64,000 bases of DNA from an uncultured Polaribacter sp. (GTDB lineage: Bacteria; Bacteroidota; Bacteroidia; Flavobacteriales; Flavobacteriaceae): assembly GCA_943788045.1 (NCBI GenBank), contig CALSOT010000002.1, positions 862,310 through 926,309 on the forward strand, given 5' to 3'. Positions within the stretch are counted from its first letter, which is position 1; each line of letters opens with the position of its first letter. The position numbers and the translations under genes were made by a program. Under the pieces are notes generated by a model. It saw only the letters and a program-made list of their open reading frames with translations, did no database searches and had not been told where the DNA came from. Shown here piece by piece: positions 17,880-26,218 of the stretch.

Positions 17880-18890
17880 TTAAGATTTTATTTTTTGAAA
17901 ATATTGAGGGACTAATCCTTTTAATTTTTCTAATGTTTCATCTATCGTTAAATCACTCATTCCGCCAGAGGCATTTGCATGCCCTCCTCCATTAAAGTGC
18001 TCTTTAGCTAAAATATTTACAGGATTTTCTGCTCCTTTAGATCTAAAAGAAATTTTCATAATTCCATCTCTTTCAGTAAAAACTATCGCAGCTCTCATTC
18101 CCTTTATAGACAAAACTAAATTTGCCAAACTATCGGTATCTCCTTTTTTATAATTGTACTTAGCCAATTCTTCCTTAGATAAAGAAATAATTGCAACATT
18201 GTATTCATATAAAACCTCTAACTTTTCGCTCATTGCATATCCCTGCAAACGCAAACGACTTTCTGTGTTATTGTCACTTAATTTTTCATGAATTAAATGA
18301 TGCTCAACACCCGCAGCTAATATTTTTGCTAAAACCTCATGCGTTCTTGGTTTCACAGAATTAAACCTAAAACTACCTGTATCTGTTAAAATACCCAAAT
18401 ATAAAGGTGTCCCTATTTTTTCATCTAACAATTCTAAATGTCCAGATTGTTCTATTAAATCTACAATTAATTGAGATGTTGACGAAGCTGTTGTTTCAGA
18501 AACAGTTATTGTAGGGAATTCTTCAGGGTTTAAATGATGATCAATCATTACCTTTGTACAAGTTGCTTCTTCTAATAAAAGTTGCATTTCTGGTCCTACT
18601 CTGTTTGTTGCGTTATAATCTAAACAAAAAATTAAATCTGCTTTTTGCATTTTTTCAGTTACTACTTCTGGATTTTCTTCCATTAAAAGAATCATAGAAG
18701 TATCTAACCAATATAAAAAATCTGGAGCTTTATCTGGATGACAAACAATAACTTTCTTACCTAGTTTTTCAATAAAATGAAGTAAACCTAAAGAAGAACC
18801 TATTGAATCTCCGTCTGCAGATTTGTGAGCTGTTATAACAATATTTGAGGCAGCTTGTATTTCTGCAACTATTTGTTTGTAAATATTCAT
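17880..18890 (-). CDS. DHH/DHHA1 phosphoesterase, NrnA-like
   Basis: A 336-residue member of the oligoribonuclease / pAp phosphatase group. It shows the metal ligands of motif I (HKSADGDSIGSSLGL), motif II (FCLDYN), the DHH motif (VMIDHHLNPEEF) and a C-terminal DHHA1 substrate domain with FNGGGHANASGG. It probably degrades nanoRNA and recycles pAp in the cytoplasm, as for NrnA. I prefer the ATG at 18890 (MNIYKQIV) over one at 18914, which would add eight residues unusual for the family. Confidence 0.93.
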   Translation of the reverse strand: MNIYKQIVAEIQAASNIVITAHKSADGDSIGSSLGLLHFIEKLGKKVIVCHPDKAPDFLYWLDTSMILLMEENPEVVTEKMQKADLIFCLDYNATNRVGPEMQLLLEEATCTKVMIDHHLNPEEFPTITVSETTASSTSQLIVDLIEQSGHLELLDEKIGTPLYLGILTDTGSFRFNSVKPRTHEVLAKILAAGVEHHLIHEKLSDNNTESRLRLQGYAMSEKLEVLYEYNVAIISLSKEELAKYNYKKGDTDSLANLVLSIKGMRAAIVFTERDGIMKISFRSKGAENPVNILAKEHFNGGGHANASGGMSDLTIDETLEKLKGLVPQYFQKIKS

Positions 18891-19077
18891 GTATAATTTT
18901 TTTTTAAAGTGCATCTTTTTAAAGGACGTAAATTTAAGTTTAAAATTAATGCTAGAATGGAATATTTATAATTTTATGGAAATGAAATTATTAGAAAAAT
19001 TTTGACTAACTCTCTTCAATATATTTCGAATAGAAGTATTTATGTTTGGATAATTTACGTTAATTGTCCAACTTCGT

Positions 19078-19833
19078 TTAGTCAATCCAATTTTTAAACT
19101 CTTTTACACGTTCTCTGCTCACAATAATTTCGGTTTCGTGATAAGAATTTAAAACTAATTTTAAACGCGAATTAGAATGTGCTATAATGTCTTTTATTGC
19201 ATTTATATGGACTATAAAAGTTCTATTAACTCTAAAAAAATGTTCAGGATTTAATTGTTCTTGCCAATTTTCTAAAGAATGATCTAAAAGGTGATTTCTC
19301 TTTTCTCTTGTATGTATGTATGTCGATTTATTCTCACTATAAAAACATTCTACTTCATCAATAGGAATAATTTTTATGTGTTGCCCAACCTTAATTGTCA
19401 GTCTTTTTTTAAACTTTCTGTCTACAGGATTTACTAATAAATTACGAATATCATCCAAGTTTACTTGAACATCTGTTTGTTTAGGTCTATTCTCGTTAAA
19501 CTTATCGACTGCCACTTTTAGTTCATCTTCATCTAAAGGTTTTAGTAAATAATCTATACTATTTAGTTTGAAAGCTTTTAATGCATATTCATCATAAGCT
19601 GTGGTAAAAATAATAGCAGATTTGACTTCAATTTCTTCAAAAATTTCGAAAGACAATCCATCAGAAAGCTGAATATCTAAAAATATTAAATCAGGATGCT
19701 CGTTGTTTTGCAACCAATTTAAAGACTCTTCTACAGAATGTAACATTTGCTGAACCTCTAGACCTAATGTTGCCAACATTCTATTCAGTCTTCTTGCTGC
19801 AGGCTTTTCATCTTCAATTATTAATACGTTCAT
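19078..19833 (-). CDS. LytTR-family response regulator
   Basis: The 251 residues comprise a receiver domain (NVLIIEDEKPAARRL, phosphoacceptor Asp in LIFLDIQLSDG, conserved Lys in YLLKPLDEDEL) and a C-terminal LytTR DNA-binding domain (IDEVECFYSENKSTYIHT, NRTFIVHINAI). The ATG at 19833 is preferred over a TTG two codons earlier. It is the last gene of an operon headed by a LytS-like kinase with 2TM genes in between, and is presumably that kinase's partner. Confidence 0.93.
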   Translation of the reverse strand: MNVLIIEDEKPAARRLNRMLATLGLEVQQMLHSVEESLNWLQNNEHPDLIFLDIQLSDGLSFEIFEEIEVKSAIIFTTAYDEYALKAFKLNSIDYLLKPLDEDELKVAVDKFNENRPKQTDVQVNLDDIRNLLVNPVDRKFKKRLTIKVGQHIKIIPIDEVECFYSENKSTYIHTREKRNHLLDHSLENWQEQLNPEHFFRVNRTFIVHINAIKDIIAHSNSRLKLVLNSYHETEIIVSRERVKEFKNWID

Positions 19834-19889
19834 TTTCAAAATATTTTATGCTTTTAATACTGGCATCAGTTACTTGTTCAAAATGTCTT

Positions 19890-20225
19890 TTAAAAATTTT
19901 TACTGCGTTGCTCTTCTTTATCCATAAGCTCTTTAATTTTCTTTTCTTCCCAATCATTCCCTAAACCAAGAGACTTAAAACCAAAAACACCCAACCAATG
20001 AAAAAACATTCCTATTCCCCAGAAAATCCAAGTAGAATAAACTCCGAAATTAGATAAACTATCTTTAAAACTATAACTACTTTTTGTCAATCCAAATATA
20101 ATAATACCGCTAATAACAATATTAATTATTATGTACACAATAAGGTGAACATAGAATCCCTTTATAGCTTTTACCCTTTTTTTAGCTCTTATAAAACTAG
20201 CTTCTTGTGTAAAATTATTATCCAT
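19890..20225 (-). CDS. 2TM-domain membrane protein (third stand-alone copy)
   Basis: A 111-residue protein with two hydrophobic segments between a basic N-terminal helix (AKKRVKAIKGFYVHLIVY) and a charged tail (DWEEKKIKELMDKEEQ). It is homologous along its length to the two preceding proteins and to the C-terminus of the kinase encoded upstream. The 2TM family (DUF/PF13239-like) has no established activity. Position between kinase and regulator suggests a role in sensing or in tuning the kinase. Confidence 0.85.
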   Translation of the reverse strand: MDNNFTQEASFIRAKKRVKAIKGFYVHLIVYIIINIVISGIIIFGLTKSSYSFKDSLSNFGVYSTWIFWGIGMFFHWLGVFGFKSLGLGNDWEEKKIKELMDKEEQRSKNF

Positions 20226-20230
20226 GATTT

Positions 20231-20527
20231 CTATCTTTTTTCACTTTGTTCTTCCATAATTTCTTTAATCCTCTTTTCTTCCCAATCTTTTCCGATTCCA
20301 AATAATCTAAAACCAAAAACTTTTAACCAATGAATAAAAAGTCCAGCGCCCCAACAATAAACAGAAAACCAAAACCAGTGAAAACTAGGCTCAAATTTTA
20401 AATTCATAAATATAATAATAGGTATAATTAAACAGTAAACAGTTATATGTGAGTAAAATCCTTTAATATCTTTTACTCTTTTTTGAGCTTTTAAATAACG
20501 CTGTTGTTTAGATTGGTCTTGCTTCAT
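20231..20527 (-). CDS. 2TM-domain membrane protein (second stand-alone copy)
   Basis: 98 residues: basic helix (AQKRVKDIKGFYSHITVY), two hydrophobic segments with FHWFWFSVYCWGAGL, then FGIGKDWEEKRIKEIMEEQ. It is the copy closest to the kinase C-terminus in the FHWFWF segment. Its start overlaps the stop of the preceding gene by one base (TAATG type), implying translational coupling. Confidence 0.85.
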   Translation of the reverse strand: MKQDQSKQQRYLKAQKRVKDIKGFYSHITVYCLIIPIIIFMNLKFEPSFHWFWFSVYCWGAGLFIHWLKVFGFRLFGIGKDWEEKRIKEIMEEQSEKR

Positions 20528-20853
20528 TAGATTCTTCTATTATTCTGTTCGTCCATATATTCGTTAATCTTTTTCTTTTCCCAATCTTTACTTATAAACA
20601 AATTCACTCCAAAAGTATTTAACGCTTGAAACGTAATTCCAATTCCCCAATACAGCCATATTACATAATTATGATAATTTGTAAGAGCTTCTATAAACGT
20701 ATTTTTGTCATTCGTGTCTCCTGCAATAAAAATAGCAGTTAAAAAAATATTAACAACAATATAAATAAGTAAGTGTTTATAAAATTTACTAATTTTTTCT
20801 ACTCTTTTGCGAGCCAGAACATATTGTTGCTCTTTTGTAAATTCCTTTTCCAT
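20527..20853 (-). CDS. 2TM-domain membrane protein (first stand-alone copy)
   Basis: 108 residues: ARKRVEKISKFYKHLLIY, two hydrophobic segments with VIWLYWGIGITF, then SKDWEKKKINEYMDEQNN. It has the same architecture as its two neighbours but is more diverged. Its ATG overlaps the kinase stop codon by one base, so it is translationally coupled to the kinase. Confidence 0.85.
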   Translation of the reverse strand: MEKEFTKEQQYVLARKRVEKISKFYKHLLIYIVVNIFLTAIFIAGDTNDKNTFIEALTNYHNYVIWLYWGIGITFQALNTFGVNLFISKDWEKKKINEYMDEQNNRRI

Positions 20854-22223
20854 TATCCTTTTCTATTTAAATGATTCTCCTTATCCATCATTTCTTTAAT
20901 CTTTTTGTCTTCCCAATTTTTACCCAAGAAAATATTGTAATTCTTTACTTCTAAAAAGTGGAAAACTAATCCTATTCCCCATCCAAATATTGGAAACCAA
21001 AACCAGTGAAAAAATGGTGAAAATTTTAAATTTATAAAAACCAAAAAAGGAATTACTAAACAATATGAAGCTAAATTTTGATAAAATTCTTTCAATTTTT
21101 CTACTCTTTCAATTGCCTTTACATAATTGCTGTTCTCTAAATCTTCTGTGTACATAATATTATTCATTTTAATAAGAAGAGGTAAACTCACCTTAAAAGT
21201 TTTGTTGTTGTTTTCTATTTTCACTACTTTTTGAGTAATTAATCCATATCTATCAGCAATATTTTGTAATCCTACATTGGTACTTTTACCAATTGCAGCT
21301 TTAAGATTTATATTGTTTTCAATAATTAAATAATTGTCTTCTTCGTAAATATTAATTGTTAGTGGCTTTGAATTAGAGACCACATTGTGTTTTACAGCAT
21401 TCTCTAATAAAAGTTGCAATGATAAAGGCACAATTTTCAAATCATTATTACTTATTGAATCTGGAATATTGAACTTAACAGCATCTTCAAAACGCATTCC
21501 TAACAATTCCATATACGTTTTTGCAAACTTTAATTCTTCCTCAATGGGCACTAAATCTTTATTTCTTTGTTCTAAAACATAGCGATATACCTTAGATAAT
21601 TTTGTGGTAAATTTTTCAGCCTGATTGGGATTCTCATCAATTAAACTCGTTAATACATTTAAACTATTAAACAAAAAATGTGGATCTAATTGATTCTTTA
21701 AAGACTCAAACTTTGCCGTTTCTGTTTTTGCTACAATTTCTTGCTTTGTAGTTTCTTTACTCACAGACGCTTTCCAATTAATCATAAAACCACGTGCATG
21801 AAAAAAAGTAGCAACGCCTAATGAGAAAACAAAAGTAAATAAATGAACCCAAGCTAAATTTCCTGTAAAAAAATTTTCAAATTTATATCCGAAAATTAGA
21901 ATATACTGTATATAGTGAATTATTAAAACAGTAATACCAGTATATATAATTGTAGTAAAAATCCCAATCCATACTCTTTTATTGGTTTCTTGTACCCAAT
22001 CCCATTTTGAGCTCAAGTATTCATTAATAAATCCGTTTCCTAGACCTAATGTAAAAGAATACATTGCAGAAATTAAAAACACTTGGGCCATCCCTATTAT
22101 CGTAAATTGTTGATATACAAGGATAAAAAAAAGCCCTAGAAACAAAGTAAGCTTTGTACAAACTATAAAGCCACTTTTTAATTTATTATAAATGTTTATA
22201 CTCGGTGTTTTCATTTTCGACAT
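20853..22223 (-). CDS. LytS-like sensor histidine kinase with C-terminal 2TM domain
   Basis: A 456-residue membrane kinase with an N-terminal block of four to five hydrophobic segments (about 18-145). It is followed by the LytS-type phosphoacceptor region (KNQLDPHFLFNSLNVL), the N box LQLLLENAVKHN and the G box VGLQNIADRYGL. After about residue 370 comes an extra 2TM domain (VKAIERVEKLKEFYQNL, FHWFWFPIFGWGIGL, LGKNWEDKKIKEMMDKE), homologous to the three small proteins that follow. The fusion is unusual for LytS kinases, which normally end after the ATPase domain. It heads the signalling part of the operon, 21 bases after a DUF2141 gene. Confidence 0.9.
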   Translation of the reverse strand: MSKMKTPSINIYNKLKSGFIVCTKLTLFLGLFFILVYQQFTIIGMAQVFLISAMYSFTLGLGNGFINEYLSSKWDWVQETNKRVWIGIFTTIIYTGITVLIIHYIQYILIFGYKFENFFTGNLAWVHLFTFVFSLGVATFFHARGFMINWKASVSKETTKQEIVAKTETAKFESLKNQLDPHFLFNSLNVLTSLIDENPNQAEKFTTKLSKVYRYVLEQRNKDLVPIEEELKFAKTYMELLGMRFEDAVKFNIPDSISNNDLKIVPLSLQLLLENAVKHNVVSNSKPLTINIYEEDNYLIIENNINLKAAIGKSTNVGLQNIADRYGLITQKVVKIENNNKTFKVSLPLLIKMNNIMYTEDLENSNYVKAIERVEKLKEFYQNLASYCLVIPFLVFINLKFSPFFHWFWFPIFGWGIGLVFHFLEVKNYNIFLGKNWEDKKIKEMMDKENHLNRKG

Positions 22224-22244
22224 TAATATGATAAAATAAACTTA

Positions 22245-22658
22245 CTAAAATTTTATTTCTAAAGAAACATTTTTATCAATAATAGTAAATTGAGCATCCT
22301 CAAATTTTGGAGGACCAAAATTCATTACATTATTAGAAGCACCATAATCCTCTATAGGCATTCCATTAGCTTCAAAATCCATTTTACCATTATTGTTTTT
22401 ATCATGATAACAAATAATTGCATACTCTCCAGCTTCTATGTCTTCAAAAACAACAACACTTTTTCCATTTACAATTTTAGATTCGGCACCTTGTAGAGGT
22501 TTCATTCTGAAGTTCGTTTTGTTATATAAAGCAAACTCTACTTTACCTGCATCCGAAGTTGCATTGATAACTTTTGCAGTAATTGTGTTGTTTTGAGCAG
22601 TTATTTTGTTTGTAATAAATAATATTGTTATTGTTAAAATGGCTACTATAAATTTCAT
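22245..22658 (-). CDS. exported DUF2141 protein
   Basis: 137 residues with a signal peptide (MKFIVAILTITILFITNKITAQ) and a DUF2141-type beta domain: SDAGKVEFALYN, IEAGEYAIICYHDKNNNGKMDFEANGMPIEDYGASNN. The DKNNNGKMD loop resembles a calcium-binding loop. It is first in the operon with the 2TM kinase, so it may supply or respond to the signal; this is inferred from position only. A one-mismatch promoter element (CATATTTG on the minus strand, 22688-22695) lies 30 bases upstream. Confidence 0.85.
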   Translation of the reverse strand: MKFIVAILTITILFITNKITAQNNTITAKVINATSDAGKVEFALYNKTNFRMKPLQGAESKIVNGKSVVVFEDIEAGEYAIICYHDKNNNGKMDFEANGMPIEDYGASNNVMNFGPPKFEDAQFTIIDKNVSLEIKF

Positions 22659-22687
22659 TATTTTAATTTTAATGGTTAATTATAATG

Positions 22688-22695
22688 CAAATATG
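22688..22695 (-). promoter_or_regulatory. probable -7 element for the DUF2141-kinase operon
   Basis: CATATTTG on the minus strand differs from TAnnTTTG by one base, 30 bases upstream of the first ATG. Confidence 0.4.
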
Positions 22696-22943
22696 TAACA
22701 GAAAGCTAGCTGATAAAATTAAAGAATACCGAGTTGTATATTTTAGTGGATGAATTGTAATTTTTACTCAAAAAAATGTTTTAAAAGTAAAATTATCTTA
22801 TATTATTCAAATCATATATTATCAAAAAAGGATTATTTCACTATTAAATTGATTTATTTTTAACTGAAAATCTAATTTTGTTTAAATTTAGTAAAACTTT
22901 AAAAAAAGAGGTGAACATATATCAATACTGTTAAAAAAAAATA

Positions 22944-22951
22944 TACTTTAG
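22944..22951 (+). promoter_or_regulatory. probable -7 element for the arginine-proline operon
   Basis: TACTTTAG differs from TAnnTTTG by one base and ends 5 bases before the leader-peptide ATG, so the transcript would start at or very near that ATG. No clear -33 box. Confidence 0.35.
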
Positions 22952-22955
22952 CATT

Positions 22956-23030
22956 ATGATTACTGCAAGAAGAAATAAATTATGTACTACAATAGTTCCC
23001 AGTTTGCGCTTACGCAATCGCCGTCGCTAA
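22956..23030 (+). CDS. putative arginine leader peptide (24 codons)
   Basis: An ATG at 22956 opens a 24-codon frame ending in TAA at 23028. Seven codons are Arg: two AGA at codons 5-6, then four CGC and one CGT within the last seven codons (tail SLRLRNRRR). CGC codons look uncommon in the AT-rich genes around it, so this cluster is striking. The frame lies 239 bases upstream of the first gene of an arginine-synthesis operon. A 6-base-pair hairpin (23026-23031 with 23039-23044) begins inside the last Arg codon and includes the stop codon, where a ribosome waiting for arginyl-tRNA would block it. This is the architecture of amino-acid attenuation. I see no classic hairpin with a T run before the GNAT start, so the output step is unclear. 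Confidence 0.7.
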   Translation: MITARRNKLCTTIVPSLRLRNRRR

Positions 23031-23269
23031 TATTCTACATTAGCAACAAGTCAACTTATTCCAGTATTTAACCATTTATTTTTTATCGTGAATCTTTCTT
23101 ATAAAACTTACATACAAACTTTAGTTATTATTAAAAATAATAATAAAATTGTACGACGCAGTTTCACTATTCGCCCTTTGGGTGTTTAGACTATTATGGA
23201 ATTTAGGTGAGTCCGATTCTACATTCAAACAAAACAAACAACAATTTTATAACACAAAAATACAATGCA
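23026..23269 (+). promoter_or_regulatory. arginine operon leader region with candidate hairpins
   Basis: Holds three possible stems: GCTAAT/ATTAGC (23026-23044) abutting the leader-peptide stop; an AU-only stem (23125-23143); and CGCCC/GGGTG (23172-23184). CGTCG near the end of the leader ORF (about 23022-23026) could also pair with CGACG at about 23152. None has a strong T run, so an intrinsic terminator is not evident. Confidence 0.4.
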
Positions 23270-23887
23270 ATGGAAATTGTAATTGCTAACAAATCACATA
23301 TCGTTTACGCAGATATAATATGTAAAACTATAGAAGATGCTGCTCAAGTTAGAGGAACTGGAATTGCAAAAAGAAAACCTGCATATGTTGCCACTAAAAT
23401 GCAAAACGGAAATGCTGTAATTGCATTAGATAATGGACGATTTGCTGGATTTTGTTACATAGAAAAATGGGGGCATGGAAAATTTGTTGCTAATTCAGGA
23501 TTAATTGTACATCCAGATTTTAGAAATCTAGGATTAGCAAAACAAATTAAAAAGGTCATTTTTAACCACTCGAGAACTAAATTTCCTAATGCAAAAGTTT
23601 TTAGTATAACGACAGGTTTACCTGTAATGAAACTAAACAGTGATTTAGGATATAAACCCGTTACTTTCTCTGAATTAACAACTGACCAAACTTTTTGGGA
23701 TGGTTGTAAAACATGTAAAAACTATGACGTTTTAACTAGGACAAACAGAAAAATGTGTTTATGCACAGGTATGTTGTTTGATCCAAAAAATCAAAATAAA
23801 AAGAAACCCGAACAAATTAAAGAGAGCGTCTTTAAAAGATTAAAAAATATTAAACAGAATTTATTTCTAAAAAAAGATAAAAAATGA
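23270..23887 (+). CDS. GNAT acyltransferase, candidate glutamate N-acyl(succinyl)transferase
   Basis: A 205-residue GNAT protein with the acyl-CoA loop HPDFRNLGLAKQIKK (about 81-95). After the GNAT core comes a Cys motif, C146, C149, C163 and C165 (GCKTC, MCLC), which could bind a metal, and then a lysine-rich tail. It is the first gene of the arginine operon, which has no recognisable argA or argJ, so it is the natural candidate for the first step, making N-acyl-glutamate; given the ArgF' residue, succinyl is more likely than acetyl. I set the start at the ATG at 23270, since an upstream GTG-type start at 23207 would add a residue run unlike a GNAT. It ends with ATGA overlapping argG. Confidence 0.85.
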   Translation: MEIVIANKSHIVYADIICKTIEDAAQVRGTGIAKRKPAYVATKMQNGNAVIALDNGRFAGFCYIEKWGHGKFVANSGLIVHPDFRNLGLAKQIKKVIFNHSRTKFPNAKVFSITTGLPVMKLNSDLGYKPVTFSELTTDQTFWDGCKTCKNYDVLTRTNRKMCLCTGMLFDPKNQNKKKPEQIKESVFKRLKNIKQNLFLKKDKK

Positions 23888-25059
23888 AAAAATTAGTAAT
23901 TGCTTATAGTGGTGGTTTAGATACATCTTATTGCGCAGTGAGCTTATCAAAAGAATACGATGTGCATGCAGTTAGCGTAAATACAGGAGGTTTTACATCC
24001 GAAGAAATTAAACAAATAGAAAGTAACGCATATAAAATGGGAGTTTCTACTTATAGAAACATTGATGCCATTGCAACTTTTTATAATAAAGTAGTAAAGT
24101 ATTTAATTTTTGGAAATGTATTAAAAAATAGTACGTATCCTTTATCTGTAAGTGCAGAAAGAATTATTCAAGCAATTGAAATTATTGAATATGCAAAAAG
24201 TATTGGTGCAGAATATATTGCTCATGGTAGTACTGGCGCAGGAAACGACCAAGTTCGTTTTGATATGATATTTCAAACTTTAGCTCCTGGCATCAAAATA
24301 ATTACACCAATTAGAGATGGAAAATTAACAAGACAACAAGAAATAGATTATTTAAAATCTGAAGGTATTGATATGCCTTGGGAAAAATCTAAGTATTCAG
24401 TGAATAAAGGTCTTTGGGGAACAAGCGTTGGTGGCGTTGAAACTTTAAAGTCAGAATTACCTTTACCAGGAGAAGCATATCCTTCCCAATTAGAAAAAGA
24501 AGGTGAAGAAAAAATTGCACTTACTTTTAAAAATGGCGAATTTGTAGCTTTAAATGGCAAAGAAAACAAACCAGAGGTTAATATTGAAAACTTAAATAAT
24601 ATTGCTTCAAAATATGCAATTGGTAGAGATATTCATGTTGGAGATACAATTGTTGGCACGAAAGGAAGAGTTGGTTTTGAAGCTGCTGCTGCATTAATTA
24701 CTATAAAAGCACATCATTTACTAGAGAAACATAATTTAACAAAATGGCAATTACAACATAAAGAATATTTGTCTAGTTTCTATGGAATGCATTTACATGA
24801 GGGTCAATATTTAGATCCTGTGATGAGAGATACTGAAGCTTTTTTACAAAGTTCTCAAAAAATGGTTTCTGGTAATGTTGTTGTTACTTTAAAACCGTAT
24901 CATTTTTCTTTAGACGGAATTATTTCTGATCACGATTTAATGTCGAGTGCATTTAGCACATATGGTGAAGAGAATAAAGCTTGGACAGCTGATGATGCTA
25001 AAGGTTTCATTAAAATTTTAGGAAATCAGAATAAAATATATAGACAAATAAATAATTGA
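23884..25059 (+). CDS. argG: argininosuccinate synthase ArgG
   Basis: Joins citrulline and aspartate with ATP. The 391 residues begin with the PP-loop AYSGGLDTSYCAVSL and contain YIAHGSTGAGNDQVRFD and WGTSVGG. The start codon overlaps the stop of the GNAT gene (ATGA), implying coupled translation. The usual family length is slightly over 400, so this is normal for the short bacterial form. Confidence 0.96.
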   Translation: MKKLVIAYSGGLDTSYCAVSLSKEYDVHAVSVNTGGFTSEEIKQIESNAYKMGVSTYRNIDAIATFYNKVVKYLIFGNVLKNSTYPLSVSAERIIQAIEIIEYAKSIGAEYIAHGSTGAGNDQVRFDMIFQTLAPGIKIITPIRDGKLTRQQEIDYLKSEGIDMPWEKSKYSVNKGLWGTSVGGVETLKSELPLPGEAYPSQLEKEGEEKIALTFKNGEFVALNGKENKPEVNIENLNNIASKYAIGRDIHVGDTIVGTKGRVGFEAAAALITIKAHHLLEKHNLTKWQLQHKEYLSSFYGMHLHEGQYLDPVMRDTEAFLQSSQKMVSGNVVVTLKPYHFSLDGIISDHDLMSSAFSTYGEENKAWTADDAKGFIKILGNQNKIYRQINN

Positions 25060-25096
25060 TTTTGTAACAAATAATTGTTATACTTTTATAGATAAG

Positions 25097-26080
25097 ATGA
25101 AAAAATTAGAAATAGGAATTGTCGGTGGAGCAGGTTATACAGCTGGTGAATTAATAAGATTATTATTAAATCATCCAGAAACAAATATCAATTTTGTTTA
25201 CAGTACTTCTAATGCTGGTAATAAATTGTATAAAGTGCATCAAGATTTAATTGGTAATACAGAAATCAATTTTACCAGCACGATTAATAATGATGTTGAT
25301 GTATTATTTTTATGTTTAGGTCATGGAAATTCTACTGCTTTTTTAGAAAAAACGACTTTTTCTAACAAGACAAAAATTATTGATTTAAGTAACGATTTTA
25401 GGTTACTTGCAAATAAAAATTTCCAGGGTAAAGAATTTATTTATGGCTTACCTGAATTAAATAAAGAAGCAATAAAAACAGCAAAACATATTGCAAATCC
25501 AGGTTGTTTTGCAACTGCCTTGCAATTAGCAATTTTACCTTTAGCAGCAAATGAATTATTACAAAATGATGTTCATATTAATGCTGTAACGGGTGCAACT
25601 GGAGCTGGTACATCATTATCTGCAACAACACATTTTACGTATAGAGATAATAATTTTTCTCACTACAAAGCATTTAATCATCAACATTTAGGTGAAATTA
25701 ATCAAACTGTAAATCTGTTACAAGCAAATTTTAATTCTGAAATTAACTTTATGCCAAATAGGGGGAATTTTTCAAGAGGAATTTTTGCAACTACTTACAC
25801 AAAATTTGATGGAAACATTGAAGATGCAAAAAAAATGTATCAAGAATATTATAAAGAAGCAACTTTTACATTTGTTTCTGACACTGATGTTCATCTAAAA
25901 CAAGTAGTAAATACTAATAAGTGTATAATTGGCCTAGAAAAACATGGTAACAATTTATTAATTACAAGTACAATTGATAATTTATTAAAAGGCGCTTCTG
26001 GAGCAGCAATTCAGAACATGAACTTAATGTATGGTTTTGAAGAAACATTGGGTTTAAATTTAAAAGCGAATTTCTTTTAA
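25097..26080 (+). CDS. argC: N-acyl-gamma-glutamyl-phosphate reductase ArgC
   Basis: NADPH-dependent reduction of N-acyl-glutamyl phosphate to the semialdehyde. 327 residues with the Rossmann start IGIVGGAGYTAGELIRLL, the catalytic Cys in NPGCFATALQLA, and GATGAGTSLS. It follows argG by 37 bases and is the last gene before a Flavo-1-like element at 26094. Confidence 0.96.
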   Translation: MKKLEIGIVGGAGYTAGELIRLLLNHPETNINFVYSTSNAGNKLYKVHQDLIGNTEINFTSTINNDVDVLFLCLGHGNSTAFLEKTTFSNKTKIIDLSNDFRLLANKNFQGKEFIYGLPELNKEAIKTAKHIANPGCFATALQLAILPLAANELLQNDVHINAVTGATGAGTSLSATTHFTYRDNNFSHYKAFNHQHLGEINQTVNLLQANFNSEINFMPNRGNFSRGIFATTYTKFDGNIEDAKKMYQEYYKEATFTFVSDTDVHLKQVVNTNKCIIGLEKHGNNLLITSTIDNLLKGASGAAIQNMNLMYGFEETLGLNLKANFF

Positions 26081-26093
26081 TAGTAAGTAAATT

Positions 26094-26172
26094 GCGTTAG
26101 CGATTGAAATGGCATCCTTTTTTGAGGATCGAAAAAAAGATATAATGTAAAGCGCGACCCTTGTGGTAACGC
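26094..26172 (+). ncRNA. Flavo-1-like structured element, copy 2
   Basis: Between argC and proC. Outer helix GCGTTA (26094-26099) with TAACGC (26167-26172); conserved blocks GATTGAAATGGCATCC and GATATAATGTAAAGCGC; inner helix of the T and A runs; a 3' hairpin ACC-CTTGT-GGT nested in GCG/CGC. This is the best-preserved of three copies in the window. Being inside an operon, it is transcribed with it and could affect processing or relative expression. Family name from memory. Confidence 0.6.
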
Positions 26173-26218
26173 CAAAAAAAACTCAAAACAACACAACGAA
26201 TAACAACAACTAACAATT

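Noticed and set aside
23125-23150. AU-only stem in the arginine leader as a terminator
   Set aside because: It has no G-C pairs and is followed by A, not a T run.
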